A DNA stretch of 9,162 bases, from positions 1-9,162 of the forward strand of contig CALJEO010000014.1 in assembly GCA_938073845.1 (NCBI GenBank), given 5' to 3'. This DNA is from an uncultured archaeon (GTDB taxonomy: Archaea > Korarchaeota > Korarchaeia > Korarchaeales > Korarchaeaceae). A model generated the notes under the pieces. The model had not been told where the DNA came from. It saw nothing but the letters and a program-made list of their open reading frames with translations, and made no database searches. How positions within the stretch are numbered: the first letter of the stretch is position 1; each line of letters opens with the position of its first letter. Shown piece after piece: positions 1-5,617 of the stretch. Both the position numbers and the translations under genes were made by a program.

Positions 1-1
1 A

Positions 2-739
2 GAGACCAAAAACATATCCTTCAGCTTCACGTTAACGCCAAATACGGCTTTAGCCAAATTCGATGATAGCTACAGGTTCGCTTACAGATTCTATAAGCCC
101 AATTTAACTTTAAACTACAACAGATCCTTGATGGAGGTGATCCTCCCCAGGGGTGCTGGGGTCACCAAGATAGGTCAGGAAGGCGCCCTGGGGATGGATC
201 CCCTATCGGAGAGACTGACAGCCGTTTGGTATCCCTTCCCCAACCCTAGAGGAGGGGGATGGGACTTCATCTTAGAGTTCAAAATCGTGAGCCAGTTGAC
301 GGAGAGGCTTACGATTGAAACATCCTCCAAGCAATCGTTCTCTGCGCAGACAATCTCCCTTCTCCTGATCTCGAACGCGTTTACGGCAGGCGTGACTACG
401 CTCCTTATCAGAATGAGAGGGAAGCTCAGATATGGGAAGGGCCCGTCAACTCTGCCCGATAGCGAGGAGATAGACGAGGAGACCCTCTCTAAGATAGAAG
501 AAGCTTTAGAGAAGCTTGATATGGATGAGAGGAGTGTTTTAGAGATAATCTACAGGAACAACGGTAGGATTGAACAGAAGGATCTACCCGAGCTGACCGG
601 GTTCTCTAAGAGCAAGGTCTCTAGAGTGCTCAAGAGGCTTGACTCCATGGGGTTCGTGAGGAGAGTATCTCAGGGGAAGACGAAGATGGTGGAACTCAAC
701 CCCGCTGTCCTTAAGGTTTTGGAGGGCCCGTTAAGCTAG
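2..739 (+). CDS. Membrane-anchored winged-helix DNA-binding protein, 5' end missing
   Basis: The reading frame is open from base 2, so the gene begins outside the window; 245 codons are visible. About 115 residues of polar, beta-rich sequence come first, probably the extracytoplasmic domain. One hydrophobic segment follows (bases about 350-409, LLLISNAFTAGVTTLLI), then a basic, then an acidic linker. The C-terminal winged helix-turn-helix covers bases about 518-715, with recognition-helix region GFSKSKVSRVLKRLDSMGFV and a wing ending KTKMVEL, as in MarR/DUF7343-like archaeal regulators. This layout (outside domain, one membrane helix, cytoplasmic wHTH) suggests a one-component sensor that regulates transcription from the membrane; ligand and targets are unknown. 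The stop codon lies one base from the 3' end of the convergent tRNA gene. The wHTH call is firm, the sensor role is inference. Confidence 0.82.
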   Translation, partial: ETKNISFSFTLTPNTALAKFDDSYRFAYRFYKPNLTLNYNRSLMEVILPRGAGVTKIGQEGALGMDPLSERLTAVWYPFPNPRGGGWDFILEFKIVSQLTERLTIETSSKQSFSAQTISLLLISNAFTAGVTTLLIRMRGKLRYGKGPSTLPDSEEIDEETLSKIEEALEKLDMDERSVLEIIYRNNGRIEQKDLPELTGFSKSKVSRVLKRLDSMGFVRRVSQGKTKMVELNPAVLKVLEGPLS

Positions 740-740
740 A

Positions 741-825
741 TGCGGGGGGTGGGATTTGAACCCACGCGGGCCTGATGCCCACCAGCTCCTAAGGCTGGCG
801 CCTTGGACCTCTCGGCCACCCCCGC
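741..825 (-). tRNA. tRNA-Leu (anticodon UAG)
   Basis: On the minus strand this folds as a complete type II tRNA. The acceptor stem pairs GCGGGGG with CCCCCGC and the discriminator is A. The D arm carries GGCCGAGAGGTC. The anticodon stem is CCAGC/GCTGG with loop CTTAGGA, giving anticodon UAG at 789-791, which reads CUA and other CUN leucine codons. The long variable arm has a GGGC/GCCC stem, and the T arm is GTGGG-TTCAAAT-CCCAC. A long variable arm together with UAG identifies leucine. No intron is present and CCA is not encoded. The 3' end is one base from the stop codon of the convergent wHTH gene. Confidence 0.97.
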
Positions 826-848
826 CGGTCCCTACTCGGCCAGAACCA

Positions 849-864
849 CTATTTAATCGTTCGT
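849..864 (-). promoter_or_regulatory. TATA/BRE promoter of tRNA-Leu
   Basis: The minus strand reads GATTAAATAG (858-849) preceded by ACGAAC. The centre of the TATA-like box is about 28 bases upstream of the tRNA 5' end at 825, the spacing expected for archaeal TBP/TFB promoters that start at or just before the mature 5' end. Position and composition are seen; use as a promoter is inferred. Confidence 0.55.
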
Positions 865-914
865 AATTAAGATAATGAGATCATCCTGCTGCTAATAGGA
901 AATAAACATAAAGC

Positions 915-1175
915 TTACCCCGAAGCTACAGATAATCTATATTTTGATCTCCGACAATATTGTTTCAATAAGCTCGGGATATCTGGTATCTTGAGAATGC
1001 GGGGGCTCCACGCATGAGGCCTAAATACATCTGGCTTAAGTTCGCTTAGCGAGCCGTAGTTCTTATGAAGGGGCAATCCATTTCGGCTCAGCATCATCCA
1101 CCTGATTCGGGAATCTCCGTATTCAGTGGCCTCAGGATGGACAAGAGGAAATTCAACCGATGTGTTCCCGTGCAA
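915..1175 (-). CDS. Doubtful small reading frame of unknown function
   Basis: This is an 86-codon frame from TTG at 1175; the frame stays open upstream to a TGA near 1247. I do not recognise the product. It is basic, rich in aromatic residues and proline (for example HPEATEYGDSRIRW, KPDVFRPHAWSPR), with no membrane segment or known motif. Arginine codons are mixed (CGT, CGA, CGC, CGG besides AGG/AGA), unlike neighbouring genes that favour AGG/AGA, which suggests foreign origin, decay or no coding. In its favour, a TATA-like CTTAAAAACA lies near 1253-1262, a GGGAGGGAG ribosome-binding-like sequence at 1206-1214 is followed six bases later by an in-frame CTG (1199), and the stop is followed by a T-rich tract at 899-912. 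It could be a real small gene starting at CTG, a pseudogene, or chance. Confidence 0.25.
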   Translation of the reverse strand: MHGNTSVEFPLVHPEATEYGDSRIRWMMLSRNGLPLHKNYGSLSELKPDVFRPHAWSPRILKIPDIPSLLKQYCRRSKYRLSVASG

Positions 1176-1267
1176 ATGCCCAGAAGGAGCACGCTTCAGA
1201 TGAATCTCCCTCCCAGAGACTTGAGTAGCTGGTGAAAGTGAGCTGACTCAGATGTTTTTAAGGCTCG

Positions 1268-1372
1268 ATGAACCTTGAGGAACTCAGCCAAAGTCTAAAG
1301 GGCTATGGACTAATAGCTCAGGACCACATCATCTAGGTGAACTATGTTGCGTGTAAGGTTCATCTCACAGAT
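1268..1372 (+). pseudogene. Possible N-terminal remnant of a second MoxR-type AAA+ ATPase
   Basis: From ATG at 1268 the frame encodes 22 residues containing LEELSQSLKGYGLIAQDHII, then TAG (1334-1336), then in the same frame VNYVACKVHL. MoxR/CoxD ATPases begin with a helix of the type GYIADRELATTVYLALKLGKPLL just before the Walker A loop. Here IA is followed by eight codons (TAG included) and then YVACKV, the same spacing as IA to YLALKL. The similarity stops near 1370, where the 3' end of the convergent VWA gene begins, so the Walker motifs are absent. This suggests an ATPase gene cut off by rearrangement and carrying a nonsense mutation. The match is short and judged by eye. It may also be a chance 22-codon ORF. 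Confidence 0.33.
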
Positions 1373-2359
1373 TTAGGCGAAGATTTCCCTCATTATACGT
1401 GTTATTTCCCTGAAATCACCTACAATGAAGTAGTTACCCCCTCCAAGTTTGGCTATGCTCTTACAGAGGGCCAATCCCCTGGTGCCCCTCCTTCCGGAGA
1501 TATATATCACGTTGAGATCCTCGAACCTCTTAGCCAAGTTCCTCGGGTCCTCACCAACGTTGTACTCACCATCCGTTATTAAGAGGAACCTCGGATTCCT
1601 CAAACGGTAGGATAACTCTAATCCTCTCCTGAGGCCTTCCGAGATATTGGTGTAACCTATGGGTACTAGATCCAGGATCTCCTCAATTACTCTTACAGAA
1701 TCCTTCCTATCCGCAGGGGACTTTATGACGAAAGCACTACTGTTGAATCCGACAACACCGTAATTTCCTCCTCTAAGCTTATGCGAAGCCATAGCGGCTA
1801 TGATCATAGCTATGAGGATCTTCTTACCAGTCATGGACCCACTTGAATCCAGGATTATCACTACAGACCTGTTCTTTCTACTCTTCGTTGAGGGGACTAC
1901 GTCATCGTAACCAACTTCCTCAACCCTCTTACATCTCTCAACGAGCCTCTCGATGGTCCTCTCTAAATCGAACTCCATACCCGGTGAGTAAGGTAGCGAA
2001 TGCTCCTTGGAATCCGTCGGGAAGCCCCTGACATCCCCCGAGGAGATCCTTATCACTACCTTAGAGATAAGCCTCTTGAACAACTCCCTTGATCTCTCGT
2101 TCAGTTTCCACCTGACTTGTCTGTAAAGTCTCACAGCGGTCTCAGGATCTCTCTCCATTGAGAGTATTGCTTTCTCCGAGAACCCGCCTTCGGAGATTGA
2201 CTCAGCCACCAGTATCTGACTATAACTCGAGAGATTTAAGAGACTCCTCAGATCACCTTCCATCAAGTAGTAATCTGCTAACCTCCTCATACTCTCGAAA
2301 TCCAATCTCTGGAAATCTCTGTGCGATTGAAAGCTCATATTGTTGATTTTAAAAGTCAT
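1373..2359 (-). CDS. VWA-domain (MIDAS) protein, partner of MoxR ATPase
   Basis: A 328-residue protein. Residues 1 to about 155 are mostly charged, predicted helical and not assignable to a named family. Residues about 163-328 form a von Willebrand factor A domain with a complete metal-ion-dependent adhesion site: D171-S173-S175 in DSSGSM, T237 in GYTNIS and D263 in LLITDGEY. There is no signal peptide or membrane helix, so it is cytoplasmic, unlike membrane BatA-type VWA proteins. The layout resembles CoxE-like and other VWA proteins encoded beside MoxR ATPases, which act as a chaperone-like pair that remodels or inserts metal into a client. The ATG overlaps the TGA of the upstream ATPase gene (ATGA, 2356-2359), implying translational coupling. 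No client protein is encoded nearby, so its target is unknown. Confidence 0.85.
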   Translation of the reverse strand: MTFKINNMSFQSHRDFQRLDFESMRRLADYYLMEGDLRSLLNLSSYSQILVAESISEGGFSEKAILSMERDPETAVRLYRQVRWKLNERSRELFKRLISKVVIRISSGDVRGFPTDSKEHSLPYSPGMEFDLERTIERLVERCKRVEEVGYDDVVPSTKSRKNRSVVIILDSSGSMTGKKILIAMIIAAMASHKLRGGNYGVVGFNSSAFVIKSPADRKDSVRVIEEILDLVPIGYTNISEGLRRGLELSYRLRNPRFLLITDGEYNVGEDPRNLAKRFEDLNVIYISGRRGTRGLALCKSIAKLGGGNYFIVGDFREITRIMREIFA

Positions 2360-3246
2360 CGGGACCTTTGAAGGCCCCTCTGAGTAGGAAAATCCAGTTT
2401 GTATCCGTCTAGGACTGATCTGACGAGCTCCCTTACGAGTCTCTCCTTATCGATGCTGGAATCGTTGGTCTCGATCCTCTGAGGTAATATCATCAGCGCT
2501 GAGGTGTACCACCTCTCATCCCCATCGCTAATCAAACTCGTTATCTTAGCTAGATCTATGGAGGATCGGACGGAGCAGCCCCTCACTATATTCGGATGCT
2601 CTCTGGTCCTCCTCACTATCTCAACGCTTATTTCAGCGATCCTGTCATCTACCTCCGGGATATGTGTCTTTACTATCTCTATTTCCTCATCTCTGGCTGG
2701 ATATCCCAACTTAACTAAGACGAATCTATCCCTCAGCGCCTCCGATAGTCTGTAAACCCCTATGTCCTCCTCGGGGTTCTGCGTCGCTATTATTAGGAAG
2801 CCCTCCTTAGCTCTCAGCGTACCGAGGTGTGGGATCTGTATTATGCCTTCATCCATGGCGGGGAGTAAAGCATTTTGAGCGGATTCGGGAAGTCTATTCA
2901 ACTCATTTATGAATAGGATGGAGCCCGTTAGCACAGCTTTGGTTAGGGGCCCCGGAATGAACGCCTCCTCAACGTAACCCATCCTGAGGACAGTCGGGGG
3001 ATCCCAGTGTCCTAGGAGCTTGTTCTCATCTATCCTCTCATCCCCATCAACTCTTACAAAGTCCCTGCATAGGTACTCCGCGAGGGCCCTAGCGAGTAGG
3101 GTCTTACCCACGCCGACGGGTCCCTCTAACAGGATGTGTTTATTGCTTTTCGCAGCTATTAGCATCCTCAATAACTCCTCTCTCCTTCCGACTATCTTGA
3201 AGAGTCTTCCTATTTCCTCAACCTCCTTCCGCAGTTCCGTCATCAA
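2356..3246 (-). CDS. MoxR-family AAA+ ATPase
   Basis: A 296-residue AAA+ ATPase. Walker A is GPVGVGKT (42-49), the Walker B region ILFINELNR (110-118), sensor 1 ATQN (154-157), and the arginine-finger region ALRDRF (170-175). The insertion around FIPGPLTKAV (96-105) and the NRLPESAQNALLPAMDEG block (117-134) are typical of the MoxR/CbbQ/GvpN branch. The usual Walker B aspartate is replaced by N114, with catalytic E115 retained. A small helical lid domain follows residue about 200. It probably uses ATP to work on a client bound through the VWA protein translated right after it. ATG 3246 is preceded by AAGGTAGGTTG, a weak ribosome-binding site, and ATG at 3243 is an alternative. An AT-rich promoter lies about 35 bases upstream. 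Confidence 0.9.
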   Translation of the reverse strand: MMTELRKEVEEIGRLFKIVGRREELLRMLIAAKSNKHILLEGPVGVGKTLLARALAEYLCRDFVRVDGDERIDENKLLGHWDPPTVLRMGYVEEAFIPGPLTKAVLTGSILFINELNRLPESAQNALLPAMDEGIIQIPHLGTLRAKEGFLIIATQNPEEDIGVYRLSEALRDRFVLVKLGYPARDEEIEIVKTHIPEVDDRIAEISVEIVRRTREHPNIVRGCSVRSSIDLAKITSLISDGDERWYTSALMILPQRIETNDSSIDKERLVRELVRSVLDGYKLDFPTQRGLQRSR

Positions 3247-3274
3247 CCTACCTTCGATTCAATAGGCGGGAGCT

Positions 3275-3300
3275 CTATTTTAAGTTTAAAGCACCCCCCC
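3275..3300 (-). promoter_or_regulatory. Promoter of the MoxR-VWA operon
   Basis: The minus strand reads a run of seven Gs (3300-3294), TGC, then TTTAAACTTAAAATAG (3290-3275). Either T/A block would place a transcription start at roughly 3254-3260, just ahead of the ribosome-binding region for ATG 3246. The G-run occupies the BRE position and is unusual for that element. The assignment is inferred from spacing and composition. Confidence 0.5.
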
Positions 3301-3310
3301 AAGCCAAGTG

Positions 3311-3330
3311 TAAAAATAATTTAAAAAATA
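3311..3330 (-). terminator. Oligo-T terminator after cmk
   Basis: On the minus strand, 30 bases after the cmk stop codon, the sequence reads TATTTTTTAAATTATTTTTA, two runs of five to six Ts without an obvious hairpin. Such oligo-T tracts are the usual archaeal transcription terminators. It separates the sua5-kae1-cmk operon from the MoxR-VWA operon, whose own promoter follows at once. Confidence 0.6.
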
Positions 3331-3360
3331 GTGATTTTTAACAGGAATATAATATCTTTC

Positions 3361-3942
3361 TCAGATTTTGCTAAGTAATATATCTATGTAAGTGGTAACT
3401 AGGTAAAATACCTCTTCGGGACTCATCTTGGTTGTATCCACAACTAGATGGAATGGTGTGAGGTCTTTACCTAACTCGAACCCGTAGATCCTCTTATATA
3501 TATCATAAGTCCTCTCTTCCTTAATTTTTATCTTATTCTTAGCTTCTTCGAGGCTTATCTTGTCTCTATTAGCTATTCTGGAAGCCCTAACCTCAAAATC
3601 CGTCTTAAGAAATATCTTTATGCAGGCATCACAGTCTAGCAAATAGGCGATCGTCCAGGAATCTAGAACGTATCCTCCTCTCCTTGCAAGCTCCATTAGA
3701 TTCCTATCTACCTCTAGATCGTAGCTTGGGTCCTCTAACCTACGCTCTAACGCTTCGCGGGCCTGCTCCCTCTCCCACCACCCCTGGTCCTTTAGACTCT
3801 CCCTGCCAGCGAGGATCTCCTTGAGCATCTCCCCTCCTGACACTCTCTCCAGTCCGTACCTCTCAGCTAGCTTCCTGGCAAGTGTGCTCTTTCCGCTTCC
3901 GGTCAATCCTGAAAGACATATATTGAACTTCTTATCCCTCAT
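3361..3942 (-). CDS. cmk: Archaeal-type cytidylate (CMP) kinase
   Basis: A 193-residue P-loop kinase that most likely phosphorylates CMP/dCMP with ATP in the cytoplasm. The P-loop is GLTGSGKS (12-19), followed by LARKLAERYGLERVSGGEML, close to the archaeal CMP-kinase pattern in which the helix after the P-loop leads to VSAGD/VSGGE. The EDPSYDLEVDRNLMELARRG segment matches the family's nucleoside-monophosphate-binding region, and RIANRDKISLEEA resembles the LID. The central motif reads VLDSWTIAYLL where many members have an EGRL-like motif, so specificity for CMP is likely but not certain; another NMP kinase is the alternative. ATG 3942 lies 12 bases after the kae1 stop with GGTG as a ribosome-binding sequence, making it the last gene of the sua5-kae1-cmk operon. 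Confidence 0.78.
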   Translation of the reverse strand: MRDKKFNICLSGLTGSGKSTLARKLAERYGLERVSGGEMLKEILAGRESLKDQGWWEREQAREALERRLEDPSYDLEVDRNLMELARRGGYVLDSWTIAYLLDCDACIKIFLKTDFEVRASRIANRDKISLEEAKNKIKIKEERTYDIYKRIYGFELGKDLTPFHLVVDTTKMSPEEVFYLVTTYIDILLSKI

Positions 3943-3954
3943 AGGGACACCTGC

Positions 3955-4932
3955 TCAAATCAGCGGCCAGATGAGATCATCCACCCTCCATTCCGGAAGG
4001 ATGTGGGACTTCGAGGGATCCTCAGGCGGGGTTATCTTATGCAGGTAGCTGAGGAGCGCAGTCCAGGCTATCATGGCCCCGTTATCCCTAGCTAGATCGG
4101 GCGGCGGTACCTTCAGGGAGGCACCTCTCTCCTCGCACATCCTCCTCACCTTCTCCCTGAACCTGGGGGATGCAGCGACTCCACCGACTAATAACAGTTC
4201 ATCCTTTCCCGTGAGAGCTAGAGCCCTCTCAGCGACCTCAACCGTCATCGAGAAAGCTACCTCCATGAAGCTCCATACAACATCCTCCCTCTTAAATCCC
4301 ACTCTTAGCTTCCTTAATGCCTCTGTGAGCAACCCGCTGAAGGAGAGGTCCATCCCCTTAACCGTGTAGGGCAGCTCGATCCAGTTACCCTCTATGGAGT
4401 CCATGACGGGACCGGGTGGGAAGGGGAGTCCCAGCTCCCTGCCCAGCCGATCCTGGGCGTTACCTAAACCTATGTCCAGGGTCTCTCCCAGGACGACGTA
4501 CCTCCTACCGTTGTGGGAGATCACCTGAGTGTTACCCCCGGAGACATAGAGGATCACGGGGTCCTTGGAGCCCGTGACAATCCTACCTATCTCCACGTGA
4601 GCTATCGGATGATTCACCCCGATCAGCGGCTTATTGAGCTTCAAAGAGAGAGATCTGGCAACGAAGGCTCCAATTAAAAGAGACTGTCCGATTCCAGGAC
4701 CTCTAGAATAACCTATTACCGAGATATCTTTAATGGATGCTCCAGCAGAGGAGAGGGCATCCTTCAGCACTTCTAATGCTATGCCGGAGTGGTGCTCAGC
4801 TAGGTCATGTGGCCTCATCCCACCGCTCCCTGAGGTATAGGTGCGCCATCTATTCGAGAGAACTCTCCCTCTGGAATCAACGATCCCCACACCGAACGTG
4901 TGGGCCGTGGATTCTATGCCTAGCGAGAGGAT
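3955..4932 (-). CDS. kae1: Kae1/TsaD tRNA N6-threonylcarbamoyltransferase (ATC start proposed)
   Basis: Catalytic subunit of the KEOPS complex, which transfers threonylcarbamoyl from TC-AMP to A37 of tRNAs reading ANN codons (t6A). With M1 at 4932 the protein has 325 residues, normal for Kae1. It begins MLSLGIESTAHTFG, the conserved ASKHA phosphate-binding start. Metal ligands H108 and H112 (NHPIAHVEIG), Y129 (YVSGGNTQ) and D283 (RDNGAMIAW) are present, as are LGNAQDR and VGGVAASPRF (usual VGGVAAN). No Bud32 kinase domain is fused at the C-terminus. The first ATG/GTG/TTG in frame is GTG 4890, which would remove the GIESTAHTFG motif; between it and the upstream in-frame TGA there is no standard start. 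ATC at 4932 has GGAGG eight bases upstream and gives the family N-terminus. The gene overlaps the sua5 end by 13 bases. Confidence 0.92.
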   Translation of the reverse strand: MLSLGIESTAHTFGVGIVDSRGRVLSNRWRTYTSGSGGMRPHDLAEHHSGIALEVLKDALSSAGASIKDISVIGYSRGPGIGQSLLIGAFVARSLSLKLNKPLIGVNHPIAHVEIGRIVTGSKDPVILYVSGGNTQVISHNGRRYVVLGETLDIGLGNAQDRLGRELGLPFPPGPVMDSIEGNWIELPYTVKGMDLSFSGLLTEALRKLRVGFKREDVVWSFMEVAFSMTVEVAERALALTGKDELLLVGGVAASPRFREKVRRMCEERGASLKVPPPDLARDNGAMIAWTALLSYLHKITPPEDPSKSHILPEWRVDDLIWPLI

Positions 4933-5552
4933 TTCCTTATCCTCCGGTACTCCCTCAGTATCGTTTTGAATGGTACATCCCCCTCCCTGATTAGAATAGG
5001 CTCACCCTTAGTTAAATCAACTATGGTCGATGGTCTGCTTGGCGGTAGCACGCCGTAGTCGAGGAGTAGATCTGCCTTGATCTCGCTGGCAGCTTCGTCC
5101 GGATCCAGTTTAGGTGGTCTCCCGGATAAGTTAGCGCTCGTGGCAGTTATCGCCCTTCCGAAGTCCCTTATCATTTCCAGCACTATGGGGAGGTTCGGGA
5201 TCCTGACCCCTATCGCCTCAGGGTTCACTGAATCCAGGACTCTGGGGGTCTTCCTGAGTATGAAGGTTAACTTACCTGGGAGGAACCTCTCCACGAGCTT
5301 TCTGGAGATATCGTCGAGCAGGGCGTATCTCTCAAGCATATCCATGTCACTCACAGCTATGGTGAGCCTCTTCTCCTCTGGTCTCCCCTTAACTTCATAT
5401 ACCCTCCTCACGGCGTCCTCGTTCTCAGCATCAGCTCCCAGCCCGTAAACCGTGTCCGTAGGGTAGATGATCAAACCTCCTCCTCTCAGCACATCGATAA
5501 CTTCATGGATGATCCCCTCCTTCCTGCACCCCTTTAGGTAGATCCTCCTCAT
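4920..5552 (-). CDS. sua5: Sua5/YrdC threonylcarbamoyl-AMP synthase
   Basis: Makes threonylcarbamoyl-AMP from threonine, bicarbonate and ATP, the substrate used by Kae1 encoded just downstream. From ATG 5552 it has 210 residues, a YrdC domain only, lacking the C-terminal Sua5 domain of longer archaeal homologues. Visible motifs are YPTDTVYGLGADA (from residue 30), the K55-x-R57 and S139-x-N141 tetrad (KGRP; TSANLSG), LPGKLTFIL, IGVRIPN and SRPSTIVDLT. KGRP is followed by EEKRLTI where proline before leucine is usual. ATG 5585 is in frame but adds only MIKGSSVWLGG, which the family lacks; ATG 5552 begins MRRIYLKG, matching typical N-termini, and lies 26-28 bases after a TATA-like box, fitting a nearly leaderless mRNA. 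First gene of the sua5-kae1-cmk operon. Confidence 0.9.
   Translation of the reverse strand: MRRIYLKGCRKEGIIHEVIDVLRGGGLIIYPTDTVYGLGADAENEDAVRRVYEVKGRPEEKRLTIAVSDMDMLERYALLDDISRKLVERFLPGKLTFILRKTPRVLDSVNPEAIGVRIPNLPIVLEMIRDFGRAITATSANLSGRPPKLDPDEAASEIKADLLLDYGVLPPSRPSTIVDLTKGEPILIREGDVPFKTILREYRRIRKSSR
4941..4945 (-). promoter_or_regulatory. Ribosome-binding site of kae1 that points to the ATC start
   Basis: The minus strand reads GGAGG (4945-4941), then eight bases (ATAAGGAA), then ATC at 4932-4930. This is the strongest Shine-Dalgarno match near the 5' end of kae1, and no ATG, GTG or TTG in the kae1 frame lies at a suitable distance. It sits inside the last codons of sua5, consistent with coupled translation. 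Confidence 0.5.
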
Positions 5553-5574
5553 ACCACCGAGCCACACCGAGCTC

Positions 5575-5590
5575 CCTTTTATCATTTTTC
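5575..5590. promoter_or_regulatory. Shared TATA element between sua5 and map
   Basis: The only AT-rich block in the divergent interval reads CCTTTTATCATTTTTC on plus and GAAAAATGATAAAAGG on minus. On minus its centre (about 5580-5583) predicts a start near 5553-5557, next to the sua5 ATG at 5552. On plus it predicts a start near 5605, next to the GAGGT ribosome-binding sequence (5606-5610) of map. One element could therefore serve both genes. This is inference from spacing. Confidence 0.45.
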
Positions 5591-5617
5591 AGGAGGACCT
5601 AAGTTGAGGTCGAGAGC

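Larger units (their letters stand above)
826..1372. other. 547-bp stretch without a confident gene
   Basis: Between the tRNA-Leu gene and the VWA gene no frame gives a recognisable full-length protein. From left to right it holds the tRNA promoter, a T-rich minus-strand tract (899-912), a doubtful minus-strand reading frame (915 to about 1199), a TATA-like tract (1254-1262), and a short plus-strand frame resembling the start of a MoxR ATPase (1268-1372). No direct repeats, CRISPR units or second copy of the tRNA 3' end were seen. Together this looks like a decayed gene zone. Confidence 0.6.

Noticed and set aside
741..825. tRNA-Leu as integration site for a mobile element
   Set aside because: No second copy of the tRNA 3' end, no integrase and no mobile-element gene is present in the window.
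1282..1325. tRNA-like look of AAAGTC...GGACT and nearby CTCAG on plus
   Set aside because: Only a four-base stem forms; there is no T arm, acceptor stem or usable anticodon arm.
1334..1336. In-frame TAG read through as pyrrolysine or another amino acid
   Set aside because: The frame after the TAG loses all similarity within about 12 residues and runs antisense into the VWA gene, so decay explains it better.
1271..1340. Possible C/D-box guide RNA on the minus strand (GATGATG, then CTGA twice)
   Set aside because: Box C fits poorly, only seven bases separate it from the first CTGA, and no box C' or terminal stem is visible.
1337..1582. Plus-strand open frame opposite the end of the VWA gene
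   Set aside because: It lies antisense to a well-supported VWA domain with intact MIDAS residues and resembles no protein beyond its first few codons.
3291..3300. Run of seven Cs as a frameshift or phase-variation tract
   Set aside because: It lies outside any coding frame, upstream of the MoxR promoter; one run alone gives no evidence of variation.
4073..4369. Plus-strand open frames opposite kae1, sua5, endA and the dehydrogenase
   Set aside because: They are antisense shadows of conserved genes with low-complexity serine/leucine-rich translations and no own signals.
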